Of a stretch of 64,000 nt of DNA, positions 54,130 to 62,606 are shown in pieces; the stretch's first letter is position 1; each line of letters begins with the position of its first letter. The notes below the pieces were generated by a model. It was not told the origin of the DNA and did no database searches. It saw only the letters and a list, made by a program, of their open reading frames with translations. Position numbers and translations under genes: made by a program. Source of the stretch: Rhodoplanes serenus (GTDB lineage Bacteria > Pseudomonadota > Alphaproteobacteria > Rhizobiales > Xanthobacteraceae); NCBI GenBank assembly GCA_009720755.1, contig WNKV01000003.1:186001-250000 (forward strand), given 5' to 3'.

Positions 54130-55012
54130 CGCGCCATTCCAGGATCGACTTGGCGACGAGGGTGACGAGAGCGAGTCCGGCCAGGAGGGAGGCGACCGCG
54201 AAAGCAGCGACGAAGTTGTATTCATTGTAGAGGATCTCCACATGGAGCGGCATCGTGTTGGTCAGGCCACGCACATGGCCGGAGACGACCGAGACCGCGC
54301 CGAACTCGCCCATGGCGCGGGCATTGCAGAGAAGCACGCCATAGAGCAGCGCCCATTTCACATTGGGCAGCGTGACGCTGAGAAAGGTGCGCAGGCCGGA
54401 GGCGCCGAGCGTCAGCGCAGCTTCCTCCTCACTCGTTCCCTGCTCCTGCATCAGCGGAATCAGCTCGCGGGCCACGAACGGCACCGTCACGAACACGGTG
54501 GCGAGCACCAGGCCGGGCACCGCGAAGACGATCTGGACGTCGTGGGCCGCGAGCCATTCACCGAACACGCCTTGGGCTCCGAACAAGAGAACGAAGACCA
54601 GCCCCGATACCACTGGCGACACCGAGAACGGCACGTCGATCAGCGTGACCAGCAGGCTCTTGCCGACGAACTCGAACTTGGTGATCGCCCAGGCGGCGGC
54701 GAGGCCGAACACGAGGTTGAGCGGCACCGCGATGCCTGCGACCATCAGGGTCAGCCGGATGGCCGCCTGCGTGTCCGCATCGGCGAAGGACTCGAGATAG
54801 TGCCCGACGCCGCGCCGCAACGCTTCGGTGAACACCGCGAGCAACGGCAGCACGACCAGCAGCGCCAGGATGCCGACCGCGGCGGCGACGAGCGCCGTCT
54901 GGACCGGCGCGCTCTCGTCGATGACGCCGCCCCGGCGCCGTGTCGCGGGAGCGTGACGGGGCATGGCATCGAGGCACGCGCCGACGGCCGCACGGGGCAG
55001 CGTCTCAGACAT
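54095..55012 (-). CDS. cysW: Sulfate ABC importer permease CysW
   Basis: A 305-residue permease with about six helices. The EAA loop is [16 protein letters not shown], and the CysW-type sequence [16 protein letters not shown] stands near the C-terminus. It overlaps cysT by 8 bp and cysA by 35 bp. Confidence 0.95.
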   Translation of the reverse strand: MSETLPRAAVGACLDAMPRHAPATRRRGGVIDESAPVQTALVAAAVGILALLVVLPLLAVFTEALRRGVGHYLESFADADTQAAIRLTLMVAGIAVPLNLVFGLAAAWAITKFEFVGKSLLVTLIDVPFSVSPVVSGLVFVLLFGAQGVFGEWLAAHDVQIVFAVPGLVLATVFVTVPFVARELIPLMQEQGTSEEEAALTLGASGLRTFLSVTLPNVKWALLYGVLLCNARAMGEFGAVSVVSGHVRGLTNTMPLHVEILYNEYNFVAAFAVASLLAGLALVTLVAKSILEWRGGDQLERSRRI

Positions 55013-55919
55013 GGCCCAGCCTCCGCCGGCTCCAGGCCTGGAGCAGATTGACGGCGAGCAGCATCAGGAACGAGATCCCCAGCATGACGGTCGCGATGGC
55101 GGTGGCGCCGGCATAGTCGAACTCCTCCAGGCGCACGACGATCAGGAGCGGCGCGATCTCGGAGCGGAACGGCATGTTGCCGGCGATGAAGATCACCGAG
55201 CCGTACTCGCCGACCGCGCGTCCGAACGCGAGGGCGAAGCCGGTCAGCACGGCGGGCAGGACGGTCGGAGCGACGACCCGCCACACGGTCTGGCGGCGCG
55301 AGGCGCCGAGCGTCGCCGAAGCCTCCTCGATCTCGCGATCGAGATCGGCCAGCACGGGCTGCACGGTGCGCACCACGAAAGGCAGGCCGATGAAGACGAG
55401 AGCCACGAAGATGCCGAGCGGCGTGTAGGCGACCTGCACGCCCCACGGCGCCAGCAGGCCACCGATCCAGCCGTTCGGCGCCCACACGGCGGCGAGGGCG
55501 ATGCCGGCCACCGCGGTCGGCAACGCGAAGGGGAGATCGACGATGGCATCGAGCAGCCGCCGCCCCGGGAAGTGATAGCGGGTGAGCCCCCAGGCGACCA
55601 CCGGGCCGAGCAGTGCATTGACGGTGGCGGCCGCGAGCGACAGGCCGAAGCTCACCTGAAGGGCGGCGAGCACGCGCGGCGACATCGCGACCGCCCATAC
55701 GCCCGCGAGGCCGAGACCGCTCGCCCGCAGCACCAGCACGGCGAGTGGCACCAGAACCACGAGCGACAGGTAGAGCACGGTGAAGCCGAGCGTCGGGCCG
55801 AAGCCCGGCAGCGCGCTGCGCCGCCGGAGGCGGATGGGCGGCACCGAGGTGAGTGTCGGCCCGCCCGTCATCGGCCCGCTCGCCGCCTGCACCGGCACGC
55901 TCGCCATTCGCGGGATCAT
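55005..55919 (-). CDS. cysT: Sulfate ABC importer permease CysT
   Basis: A 304-residue permease (CysU/CysT). Helices start at [21 protein letters not shown]. The EAA loop is [18 protein letters not shown], and [17 protein letters not shown] is typical of the sulfate/molybdate group. ATG 55919 overlaps the sbp stop by four bases (ATGA). Confidence 0.95.
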   Translation of the reverse strand: MIPRMASVPVQAASGPMTGGPTLTSVPPIRLRRRSALPGFGPTLGFTVLYLSLVVLVPLAVLVLRASGLGLAGVWAVAMSPRVLAALQVSFGLSLAAATVNALLGPVVAWGLTRYHFPGRRLLDAIVDLPFALPTAVAGIALAAVWAPNGWIGGLLAPWGVQVAYTPLGIFVALVFIGLPFVVRTVQPVLADLDREIEEASATLGASRRQTVWRVVAPTVLPAVLTGFALAFGRAVGEYGSVIFIAGNMPFRSEIAPLLIVVRLEEFDYAGATAIATVMLGISFLMLLAVNLLQAWSRRRLGHV

Positions 55920-56980
55920 CGCGACGGGACGCCGGGCTTGTAGATTTGGTCGAACACGCCGCCCTCGGCGAAGTGCTCGGCCTGGGCCTTGCTCCAGCCG
56001 CCGAACACGCCGTCGATGGTGACGAGACGGATGCGCGGGAAGCGCGCCAGATCGACCGCATCGGCATGCTCGGGCCGCGACGGGCGATAGAAGTGAGCCG
56101 CGATGAGGCGCTGTGCCTCGGGCGTGTAGAGGAAGTCCAGATAGGCCTGTGCCACCGCACGGGTACCGCGCTTGTCCACCACCTTGTCGACCAGCGCGAC
56201 CGGCGGCTCGGCGAGGATCGACAGCGTCGGGTAGACGATGTCGAAGGCGTCGGCGCCGAACTCCTTCTGGGCCAGGAACGCCTCGTTCTCCCACGAGATC
56301 AGCACGTCGCCGATGCCCCGCTGGGTGAACGTCGTGGTGGAGCCGCGGGCGCCGGTGTCGAGCACCGGAACGTTGCGGAAGATGCGGGCGACGAGATCCT
56401 TGGCCTTGGCCGGATCGTTGGAGCGGTCGAGCTCGAAGGCCCAGGCGGCGAGGTAGTTCCAGCGCGCGCCGCCCGAGGTCTTCGGGTTCGGTGTGACCAC
56501 TGCGATGCCGGGCCGGGCGAGGTCGTCCCAATCCTTGATGCTCTTCGGGTTGCCCTTGCGCACCAGCAGCACGATGGTCGACGTGTAGGGCGACGAGTTG
56601 CCGGGCAGGCGGGCCTGCCAGTCGGTCGGCAGGAGCTGACGGCCTTCGCGCGCGACGGCGTCGATGTCGCCGGCGAGCGCCAGCGTGACCACATCGGCGT
56701 CGAGACCGTCGATCACGGCGCGGGCCTGGCGACCGGAGCCGCCATGCGAGGTGCGGATCGTCACCTTCTGGCCGGTCTTGGCCTGCCACTGCTTGACGAA
56801 GGCATCGTTGATGTCGCGATAGAGCTCGCGGGTCGGATCGTAGGAGACGTTGACGAGCGTCACGTCCTGGCCGCGGGCGAACAGCGTGGTGCCGAGCACG
56901 ACGGCGAAGGCGAGCGCGACGGCGGCGAGGTCGCGCCGACGCGGGCGTGCATCGCGGGCGATGGTATGAGGTCCGGTCAT
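55916..56980 (-). CDS. sbp: Periplasmic sulfate-binding protein
   Basis: A 354-residue receptor with a signal peptide ([24 protein letters not shown]). The sulfate-binding motifs are [21 protein letters not shown]-like [17 protein letters not shown], and [16 protein letters not shown]. It heads the sulfur operon. The ATG at 56980 is preferred to the longer open frame. Confidence 0.95.
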   Translation of the reverse strand: MTGPHTIARDARPRRRDLAAVALAFAVVLGTTLFARGQDVTLVNVSYDPTRELYRDINDAFVKQWQAKTGQKVTIRTSHGGSGRQARAVIDGLDADVVTLALAGDIDAVAREGRQLLPTDWQARLPGNSSPYTSTIVLLVRKGNPKSIKDWDDLARPGIAVVTPNPKTSGGARWNYLAAWAFELDRSNDPAKAKDLVARIFRNVPVLDTGARGSTTTFTQRGIGDVLISWENEAFLAQKEFGADAFDIVYPTLSILAEPPVALVDKVVDKRGTRAVAQAYLDFLYTPEAQRLIAAHFYRPSRPEHADAVDLARFPRIRLVTIDGVFGGWSKAQAEHFAEGGVFDQIYKPGVPSR

Positions 56981-57019
56981 GGTGACGGTCCGCTCTCCAA
57001 AAACGGGAAGCCGGACGCC

Positions 57020-57049
57020 ATAAGACCGATCTCGCGCATGCGAACTCAA
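57020..57049 (-). promoter_or_regulatory. Possible promoter of the sulfur operon
   Basis: On the minus strand TTGAGT (57044–57049), 18-bp spacer, TCTTAT (57020–57025), about 40 bp before the sbp ATG. It is the only reasonable match in the interval; no CysB-like site was recognised. Confidence 0.35.
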
Positions 57050-57217
57050 GGGCTCGCGCCAAATAAGAACCCGATCGGTCGCGCTTTGCGCGTGAACGAA
57101 CGTGATCTTCCGTCCGGATGCGGCGCAGGAGAAAACTGCTTCGGTCGGTGCGGGCGCGAGATCGGGCGTGAACGGCGGTTCGGCGGCCCGGGAGCTGCGG
57201 CGCGCCGGAGTGCGCCG

Positions 57218-57385
57218 TCAAGGCGAGGCTGTAGCGGTCGTTCGCGTCGAGGTCGCTGGAGGGATGGCGAGCGCGATCGCGATTTCGTCACCAGGCCGGT
57301 AGCCGGCCGCCTCGATTCCTCTCGGCAGCAGCTCGACTCCCTCGACGTGCAATTCGAAGAAGGGCCGGAAGCCGCCTTCGCTCAC
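57218..57385 (-). CDS. 55-residue protein, uncertain
   Basis: A short frame from GTG 57385. It reads VSEGGFRPFFELHVEGVELL then PRGIEAAGYRPGDEIAIALA, with a composition like a real protein. It lies between tRNA-Glu and sbp. No ribosome site is convincing and no family was recognised; it could be a chance frame. Confidence 0.35.
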   Translation of the reverse strand: MSEGGFRPFFELHVEGVELLPRGIEAAGYRPGDEIAIALAIPPATSTRTTATASP

Positions 57386-57456
57386 GCTGGGGAACGGTCG
57401 GCCGACTGGCGCAAGCGGAATCTGGCGCGAACGGAATCTGGGGTGAACAAAGAATC

Positions 57457-57532
57457 TGGCGCGCCCAAGGGGAATCGAACCCCTGTTTTCGCCGTGAAAG
57501 GGCGACGTCCTGGACCGCTAGACGATGGGCGC
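57457..57532 (-). tRNA. tRNA-Glu (TTC)
   Basis: Cloverleaf on the minus strand: acceptor GCGCCCA with TGGGCGC, anticodon stem TCGCC/GGCGA with loop CTTTCAC (anticodon TTC), T arm AGGGG-TTCGATT-CCCCT, discriminator G and encoded CCA. Confidence 0.97.
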
Positions 57533-57572
57533 GGGCACCGCGCGGGCGTGCCGCGGCGGTGTCGAGCGGCGA

Positions 57573-57601
57573 CATATAGAGGCGTTTCCGGCGGCCGGCA
57601 A
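57573..57601 (-). promoter_or_regulatory. Sigma-70-like promoter of tRNA-Glu
   Basis: Minus strand TTGCCG (57596–57601) and TATATG (57573–57578) with a 17-bp spacer, about 40 bp before the tRNA 5' end. Confidence 0.5.
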
Positions 57602-57905
57602 GCGAGCCTGCGGGGTCGCCGGCCGCCCTCGGCAGCCCGTCGGTCTCTCACCCTTTGCCGTCCGGGCGGTGCCGACCACGCACCATCCCTTGCCCGCCGG
57701 CGCGGCCGCCGCCCGGAGGTTTGATCCGCTCCTCGGGGATCGCGTCGGGCATGGCGCTCGCGGCCGGGGGAGCCGGCCGGAGGCGGGCGTCGCCGGCGGC
57801 CGTCGCGGCGGCAGCGGCAGGCGCCGACGGGGACGGTTCCGCCGCGGCTGCTTGCCGCGTCGTCCCTGATCGACCATCAGGCGGCGACTCGCCGCGGGCG
57901 CGCCG
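57602..57905. other. Intergenic region beyond gloA
   Basis: About 300 bp, GC-rich and low in complexity, without a supported gene or strong structure. Confidence 0.4.
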
Positions 57906-58364
57906 TCACCAGTGGCCGGTGTTGGGCATCGAGGCCCAGGGCTCCTGGCGGGGCAGGGGCTCGCCCTTCTGCAACAGCTCCACCGAGTGGCGGTCCGGCG
58001 AGCGGACGAACGCCATCTGGCCGTCGCGCGGTGGCCGGTTGATGGTGACGCCGGCGGCCTGGAGGCGGGCGCAGGTGGCGTAGATGTCGTCGACCTCGAA
58101 GGCGAGGTGGCCGAAATAGCGCGCCTCGCCGTAATCCTCGTCGCCGTCCCAGTTGTAGGTCAGCTCCACCAGCGGGGCCGGGCGGCCGTGGGCCTGGCTG
58201 GCGCCGACCACCGCGCGGTCGCCGGGGGCGGCCAGGAACACCAGGGTGAACCGCCCCTTGTCGTCGTCGCGGCGGCTGATCTCCGTCAGGCCGAGCTTGC
58301 CGCAGTAGAAGTCGAGCGCGGCCTCGAGGTTGCGGACGCGCAGCATCGTGTGCAGATATCGCAT
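57906..58364 (-). CDS. gloA: Glyoxalase I (lactoylglutathione lyase)
   Basis: A 152-residue metalloenzyme that detoxifies methylglyoxal with glutathione. Metal ligands are visible: His5 in MRYLHTMLRV, Glu in LVELTYNWD, His in FGHLAFEVDD and Glu in SVELLQK. The region between fits a two-fold VOC barrel. The ATG at 58364 is chosen over the longer upstream frame. Confidence 0.94.
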   Translation of the reverse strand: MRYLHTMLRVRNLEAALDFYCGKLGLTEISRRDDDKGRFTLVFLAAPGDRAVVGASQAHGRPAPLVELTYNWDGDEDYGEARYFGHLAFEVDDIYATCARLQAAGVTINRPPRDGQMAFVRSPDRHSVELLQKGEPLPRQEPWASMPNTGHW

Positions 58365-58425
58365 GAAGTCCTCTCGATCGGTCGGGGGCCGTCGTCGGAC
58401 GCCGGCCGCCTCCGCGGGTGCATAT

Positions 58426-59187
58426 ATGATCGCTTCGGACGTCGACACAGCCCGCGACCAGCTCGCCGCCCTCGTGGCCCGTGCCAGCGTCGTGTTGCCG
58501 TTCACGGGGGCCGGCATTTCCACCGAGTGCGGCATTCCGGATTTTCGCTCGCCCGGCGGCCTGTGGACCAAGAACGCGCCGATCGGCTTCGACGAGTTCC
58601 TGGCCAGCCAGGCGATGCGCGACGAGGCATGGCGGCGCCGCTTCGCCATGCAGAGCGAGTTCGGTGCCGCACGGCCCGGTCGCGGCCATCACGCGCTGGC
58701 CAGCCTGTACCGGCAGGGCAAGGCGCCCGCGGTGATCACCCAGAACATCGACAATCTCCACCAGGCGTCCGGCATCGAGCCCGAGGACGTCGTGGAGTTG
58801 CACGGCAACACCACCTACGCCTTGTGCCTCTCCTGTGCGCGGCGCTACGAGCTGGTGTGGGTCCAGGAGCGGTTCGTCGCCGAGGGCCACGCGCCCGACT
58901 GCCCGGACTGCGGTGGACATATCAAGACGGCGACCATATCGTTCGGTCAGGCTATGCCGGAGGTGGAGATGCGCCGTGCCGAGGCGCTCACCTTGCGCTG
59001 CGATCTGTTCCTGGCGATCGGCTCGTCGCTGGTGGTGTGGCCGGCCGCCGGTTTCCCGCTGCTCGCCAAGCGCAATGGTGCGCGACTCGTGATTCTCAAC
59101 CGTGAGCCGACCGAGCTCGACCATGCCGCCGATCTCGTGGTGCGGGCCGACATCGGCACGGTGCTGGAGACGTTCGTGTCGTCCTAA
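58426..59187 (+). CDS. Sir2-family NAD-dependent protein deacetylase
   Basis: A 253-residue sirtuin. Motifs are PFTGAGISTECGIPDFRS (NAD), TQNIDNLH, the catalytic His in ELHGNTTYA, and a zinc site CLSC...CPDC. It is divergent from gloA with about 60 bp between the starts. It removes acyl groups from lysine; the target is unknown. Confidence 0.94.
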   Translation: MIASDVDTARDQLAALVARASVVLPFTGAGISTECGIPDFRSPGGLWTKNAPIGFDEFLASQAMRDEAWRRRFAMQSEFGAARPGRGHHALASLYRQGKAPAVITQNIDNLHQASGIEPEDVVELHGNTTYALCLSCARRYELVWVQERFVAEGHAPDCPDCGGHIKTATISFGQAMPEVEMRRAEALTLRCDLFLAIGSSLVVWPAAGFPLLAKRNGARLVILNREPTELDHAADLVVRADIGTVLETFVSS

Positions 59188-59193
59188 TTCGTC

Positions 59194-59241
59194 GTGTTGG
59201 GCGAATGCGGCACGACGTCATACACAGATTTCGCCCAACAC
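59194..59241. repeat. Perfect 12-bp inverted repeat before the cold-shock gene
   Basis: GTGTTGGGCGAA (59194–59205) and TTCGCCCAACAC (59230–59241) with a 24-base spacer, seven bases after the sirtuin stop and 115 bp before the cold-shock start. Confidence 0.9.
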
Positions 59242-59355
59242 CTGCGGCGATCTCATTTTCCTGTTTCCCATCGCGGGCGGCCTGGATATCTTTTCGGCCA
59301 AGAGATTCGGTCAAGCGCTCTTCAAGAGGCGCCTAAAGCGGCGGCGTACGTCCCC

Positions 59356-59961
59356 ATGGCCACGGACGATTTCGGGTCTAAAGGGCCCATCGCGGGCTAC
59401 GGCGTGTCTGAACCTCTCGGCGACTTCGCCGACGACGCGGCGACGACCGTCGTCGAGATCAGCGGCGTCATCAAGTGGTTCGACGTCGCCAAGGGATACG
59501 GCTTCATCGTCCCGGACAACGGCATGCCGGACGTGCTGCTGCACGTCACCTGCCTGCGTCGCGACGGCTTCCAGACCGCCTACGAGGGCGCTCGTGTGGT
59601 CTGCGAGGCGCTGGCGCGGCCGAAGGGCTTCCAGGCGTTCCGCATCGTCTCGATGGACGAAACCACCGCCGTGCATCCGGCCCAGATGCCGCCGCCGCGC
59701 ACCCACGTCAACGTGGTGCCGACCAGCGGGCTGGAGCGGGCCGTGGTGAAGTGGTTCAACCGGCTGCGTGGGTTCGGCTTCCTCACCCGCGGCGAGGGGA
59801 CGCCGGACATCTTCGTCCACATGGAGACGCTGCGGCGGTATGGCCTCACCGAGCTGCGGCCCGGGCAGACCGTGCTGGTGCGCTTCGGTCCCGGCCCGAA
59901 GGGCCTGATGGCCGCCGAGGTGCGGCCCGACGGTGGTCCGCACGCGCTCGCCTCCCACTGA
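59356..59961 (+). CDS. Protein with two cold-shock domains
   Basis: A 201-residue RNA-binding protein with two cold-shock domains. The first is at about residues 35–100 (GVIKWFDVAKGYGFIVPDNG), the second at about 130–195 (AVVKWFNRLRGFGFLTRGEG, PDIFVHMETLRRYG). Both have RNP1-like KGYGFI/RGFGFL and RNP2-like VLLHV/IFVHM. Such double proteins are standard in Hyphomicrobiales. DUF192 follows on the same strand. Starts at 59356; the upstream frame is not used. Confidence 0.92.
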   Translation: MATDDFGSKGPIAGYGVSEPLGDFADDAATTVVEISGVIKWFDVAKGYGFIVPDNGMPDVLLHVTCLRRDGFQTAYEGARVVCEALARPKGFQAFRIVSMDETTAVHPAQMPPPRTHVNVVPTSGLERAVVKWFNRLRGFGFLTRGEGTPDIFVHMETLRRYGLTELRPGQTVLVRFGPGPKGLMAAEVRPDGGPHALASH

Positions 59962-60355
59962 ACGGCGGTCCCCCGAGCCGCAGTCGGAATTGTCCGACCC
60001 GTGTCCTCCCGCAAGGGGTGACGGTGCCGCGGCTCTGCTCGTCGGTCCATCCGATTCTTTCGGCGCGTCGCCGCCGTTGCCGGTGCCGAGAGCCGGCGCG
60101 GCCCGCCGCGCGATCCCGTCGGTTCCGAGAGCCAGGCCGTGATCTCCCGAACCGCATCGGTGTGTCCCCAGGTCCCCAGAGCCGCCGAAAATCCCGGCCA
60201 CCGTGTCGGCGACGGGTGGTGACTGCCGGTGTTCCGTCAGTCGTGTGACACGGCCCGGGACGCGCGCTCGCTCCGCGTTCCGCTGTCCATCGCGCTGGAA
60301 AATGCTCTACGGTGACGCCGCGCCCCCGGCGGCGCAGCCTTCACAAGGGTTCCGC
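59962..60355. other. Intergenic region before DUF192
   Basis: About 390 bp with no supported gene, repeat or structure. Near its end GGAAAATGCTCT matches the end of repeat D, but nothing more does. Confidence 0.4.
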
Positions 60356-60844
60356 ATGATCGTTCGTCGCATCACCCGCCGCGCGCTTCTCGCGCTTGTG
60401 CTGCCGTCGCTGGTCGCCGCTCTGGTGATCGCGACGGGCCTCGCCCCGCGCGCCGCCGCGGCGGAGCGGCAGATTCTCGAGATCGCCACCCGCAGCGGCG
60501 TGCACGTCTTCTCGGTCGAGCTCGCCAAGACCGACGCGGAGCGGGCGCGCGGATTGATGTACCGCCGCTCGCTGCCCGAGGGCGAAGGCATGCTGTTCGA
60601 TTTCGAGCGCGACGCGCCGGTCTCGATGTGGATGCGCAACACCTATGTGTCGCTCGACATGATCTTCATCACGTCGGACGGCCGCATCCTCCGCATCGCC
60701 GAGGGCACCGAGCCGCTGTCGGAGCGCACTATCCCGTCCGGCGGTCCGGTGCGTGCCGTGCTGGAGGTGGTGGCGGGCACCGCGCGGCGTCTCGGCATCG
60801 CGCCGGGCGACCGGGTCGGGCATCCGATGTTCGCGGGACGGTGA
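60356..60844 (+). CDS. DUF192 family exported protein
   Basis: A 162-residue exported protein. Signal peptide (RRALLALVLPSLVAALVIATGLAPRAAAAE), then the DUF192 domain: VELAKTDAERARGLMYRRSLPEGEGMLFDF, MWMRNTYVSLDMIFI and VLEVVAGTARRLGIAPGDRV (all read in parts). Function unsettled. Its place between a double cold-shock protein and tRNA-Pro is conserved. Confidence 0.92.
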   Translation: MIVRRITRRALLALVLPSLVAALVIATGLAPRAAAAERQILEIATRSGVHVFSVELAKTDAERARGLMYRRSLPEGEGMLFDFERDAPVSMWMRNTYVSLDMIFITSDGRILRIAEGTEPLSERTIPSGGPVRAVLEVVAGTARRLGIAPGDRVGHPMFAGR

Positions 60845-61002
60845 GAGGCGCCGCGCCGTCACGCTCGCGACCGTGGATGCTCGCGTGCGCCGACGCGATC
60901 GGGCCTGGACACGGCGACGCGAACGGCCGATCGTCGGCGGCCACACCGGAACCACGATCGCACGTCGCCGGTTGATGGCGGCGTCCAACAGGCGGAGTTG
61001 CC

Positions 61003-61677
61003 GTGCCCCCTTGCATCCGGCCGAGGCGATCCTCGTGGGACTACGACCGCGCCGAACTCCTCGCCGACGGCGTCATGCACGTTATCGGCAGCTGTCTCGC
61101 CGTCGTGGGCGCCGCCGCGCTTCTGATCGCGGCTGCATTGGATCAGCTCGCCGGACCGTTGACGCCGGCGACCTTGACCTATTCGGTGTCGCTCGTCGCC
61201 ATGATCGGCATCTCGGCCGCCTACAACATGTGGCCGCCGTCATCGATCAAATGGTTCCTGCGTCGCTTCGACCATTCGGCGATCTACCTCTTGATCGCCG
61301 GCACCTACACGCCGTTTCTGGCGCCTTTGAAACACGATCTCTCGGCGGGGCTCCTGCTGATCGCGGTGTGGCTGACGGCCGGCATCGGGATCTCGCTGAA
61401 GCTCGGCTGTCCGGGTCGCTTCGATCGCCTGTCCTATGTGCTCTATCTGCTGCTCGGCTGGAGCGGCGTCGCCATCTTCGGCACGCTGAGCACCTCGCTG
61501 CCGTTCTGGACGCTGCTGCTCCTCGTGATCGGCGGCGTCCTGTACTCGGTCGGGGTGGTGTTCCACCTCTGGCGGAATCTGCGCTTTCAGAACGCGATCT
61601 GGCATGGCTTCGTGCTGGGGGCCGCCGTGTGCCACTACATCGCCGTGTTCGGGTATGCCGCATTGGCCGAGGCGTGA
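61003..61677 (+). CDS. Hemolysin III/TrhA-family membrane protein
   Basis: A 224-residue protein with seven hydrophobic helices. It has the family motifs ADGVMHVIGSCLA, AYNMWPPSSIKWFLRRFDHSAIYLLIAGTYTPF (in parts), and the late FGTLSTSLPF and WHGFVLGAAVCHYIAVF histidines. It is related to PAQR receptors; many bacterial members influence membrane lipids. GTG 61003 is supported by a GGAG ribosome site. Confidence 0.9.
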   Translation: MPPCIRPRRSSWDYDRAELLADGVMHVIGSCLAVVGAAALLIAAALDQLAGPLTPATLTYSVSLVAMIGISAAYNMWPPSSIKWFLRRFDHSAIYLLIAGTYTPFLAPLKHDLSAGLLLIAVWLTAGIGISLKLGCPGRFDRLSYVLYLLLGWSGVAIFGTLSTSLPFWTLLLLVIGGVLYSVGVVFHLWRNLRFQNAIWHGFVLGAAVCHYIAVFGYAALAEA

Positions 61678-61720
61678 CGGACGACTGCGGGCGCCGGCCG
61701 GCTCCGGGCGGAGCAACGAT

Positions 61721-61748
61721 TTGTTCCCGCTCGGGTTTCTGCTAGAGT
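61721..61748 (+). promoter_or_regulatory. Sigma-70-like promoter of tRNA-Pro
   Basis: TTGTTC (61721–61726) and TAGAGT (61743–61748), 16-bp spacer, about 47 bp before the tRNA. Confidence 0.35.
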
Positions 61749-61795
61749 GCCGCGGTGAATCGGCAAGCCCACGAAAACACTCATGTTTTTCGCGG

Positions 61796-61872
61796 CGGGG
61801 TATAGCGCAGCCTGGTAGCGCGGGAGTTTTGGGTACTCCAGGTCGCAGGTTCGAATCCTGCTGCCCCGACCA
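61796..61872 (+). tRNA. tRNA-Pro (TGG)
   Basis: Cloverleaf with acceptor CGGGGTA pairing TGCCCCG, anticodon stem GGAGT/ACTCC around TTTGGGT (anticodon TGG), T arm GCAGG-TTCGAAT-CCTGC, discriminator A and encoded CCA. Confidence 0.97.
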
Positions 61873-62104
61873 ATCTGGCCGATCATGGCAGTCACGGGTT
61901 TCAGTGCCTGGTTGGGTGATTCCGACGCGCGGCCTTGCTGCCGGTGACGGTCCGGCCAGCCCGGCGGGGCGGAGCAGCGATGGCGCATCCGCGCCCCTGG
62001 CGCCACGCTCTTGCATGCCAGGCCCTTGCATTTCGCCCGCCAGCTCTTAGGACTTGCCTGTCCCGTGCCGGCGGGAGTGCCGGAATCGAGGCCGAGGCCG
62101 ATCC

Positions 62105-62410
62105 ATGATCGCACGCATCTACAAGCCTGCTCGCAACGCCATGCAGTCGGGGACCGCCAAGACCCGTCACTGGGTGCTGGACTACGAGCCGGACGAGCCG
62201 CGCCGGGTCGAGCCGCTGATGGGGTGGACCAGCTCCGGCGACACCCGCCAGCAGGTCCGGCTGCGCTTCGACACCCGTGAGGAGGCGATCGCCTTCTGCG
62301 AGAAGCGCGGCATCCCGTACCAGGTGCTGGAGCCCAAGGCGCCGAGTCGCCGCACCATCGCCTACGCCGACAACTTCGCCTACTCGCGCCGCGGTCTCTG
62401 GACCCACTGA
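62105..62410 (+). CDS. NDUFS4-like complex I accessory subunit
   Basis: A 101-residue protein of the ETC complex I subunit (NDUFS4) family. It has ARIYKPARNAMQSGTAKTRHWVLDYEP, MGWTSSGDTRQQVRLRFDTREEAIAFCEK and YADNFAYSRRGLWTH (in parts). It belongs to alphaproteobacterial complex I as in mitochondria. The ATG at 62105 gives the family N-terminus. Confidence 0.93.
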   Translation: MIARIYKPARNAMQSGTAKTRHWVLDYEPDEPRRVEPLMGWTSSGDTRQQVRLRFDTREEAIAFCEKRGIPYQVLEPKAPSRRTIAYADNFAYSRRGLWTH

Positions 62411-62556
62411 GGACGGCCTCTCCCGCCTCCCGATCCACCCGCGCCAGTGCGGGCAGGCTGTAGCGAGCCCGCCGGCAGGGGCTGCCGTGGCGGGACGCCC
62501 GCCACTGACCTTCCGCGAACGGCCAATGTCGTGGTGCCGAGCGGGTCGACAGGCTT

Positions 62557-62588
62557 CAAAAATGTGATAGTGTAACATTACATTTTTG
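62557..62588. promoter_or_regulatory. Zur-like palindromic operator
   Basis: CAAAAATGT and ACATTTTTG are perfect 9-bp arms of an imperfect palindrome with the inner GATAGTGTAACATT. It is AT-rich in a GC-rich region, 19 bp before the gene start. It resembles the Zur boxes of alphaproteobacteria (ATGTTATA...). Fur or Mur cannot be excluded. Confidence 0.6.
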
Positions 62589-62606
62589 GAGTCGTCGGGA
62601 GGGCCT

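Noticed and set aside
57288-57651. Frames over tRNA-Glu
   Set aside because: GNRTPVFAVKGRRPGPLDD and its partners are tRNA-antisense artefacts; the tRNA is intact.
60290-60312. Third copy of repeat D
   Set aside because: Only about 13 bases match the end of the repeat; the rest does not align.
61240-62031. Minus-strand frames over tRNA-Pro
   Set aside because: The part QQDSNLRPGVPKTPALPGC comes from the antisense of the tRNA.
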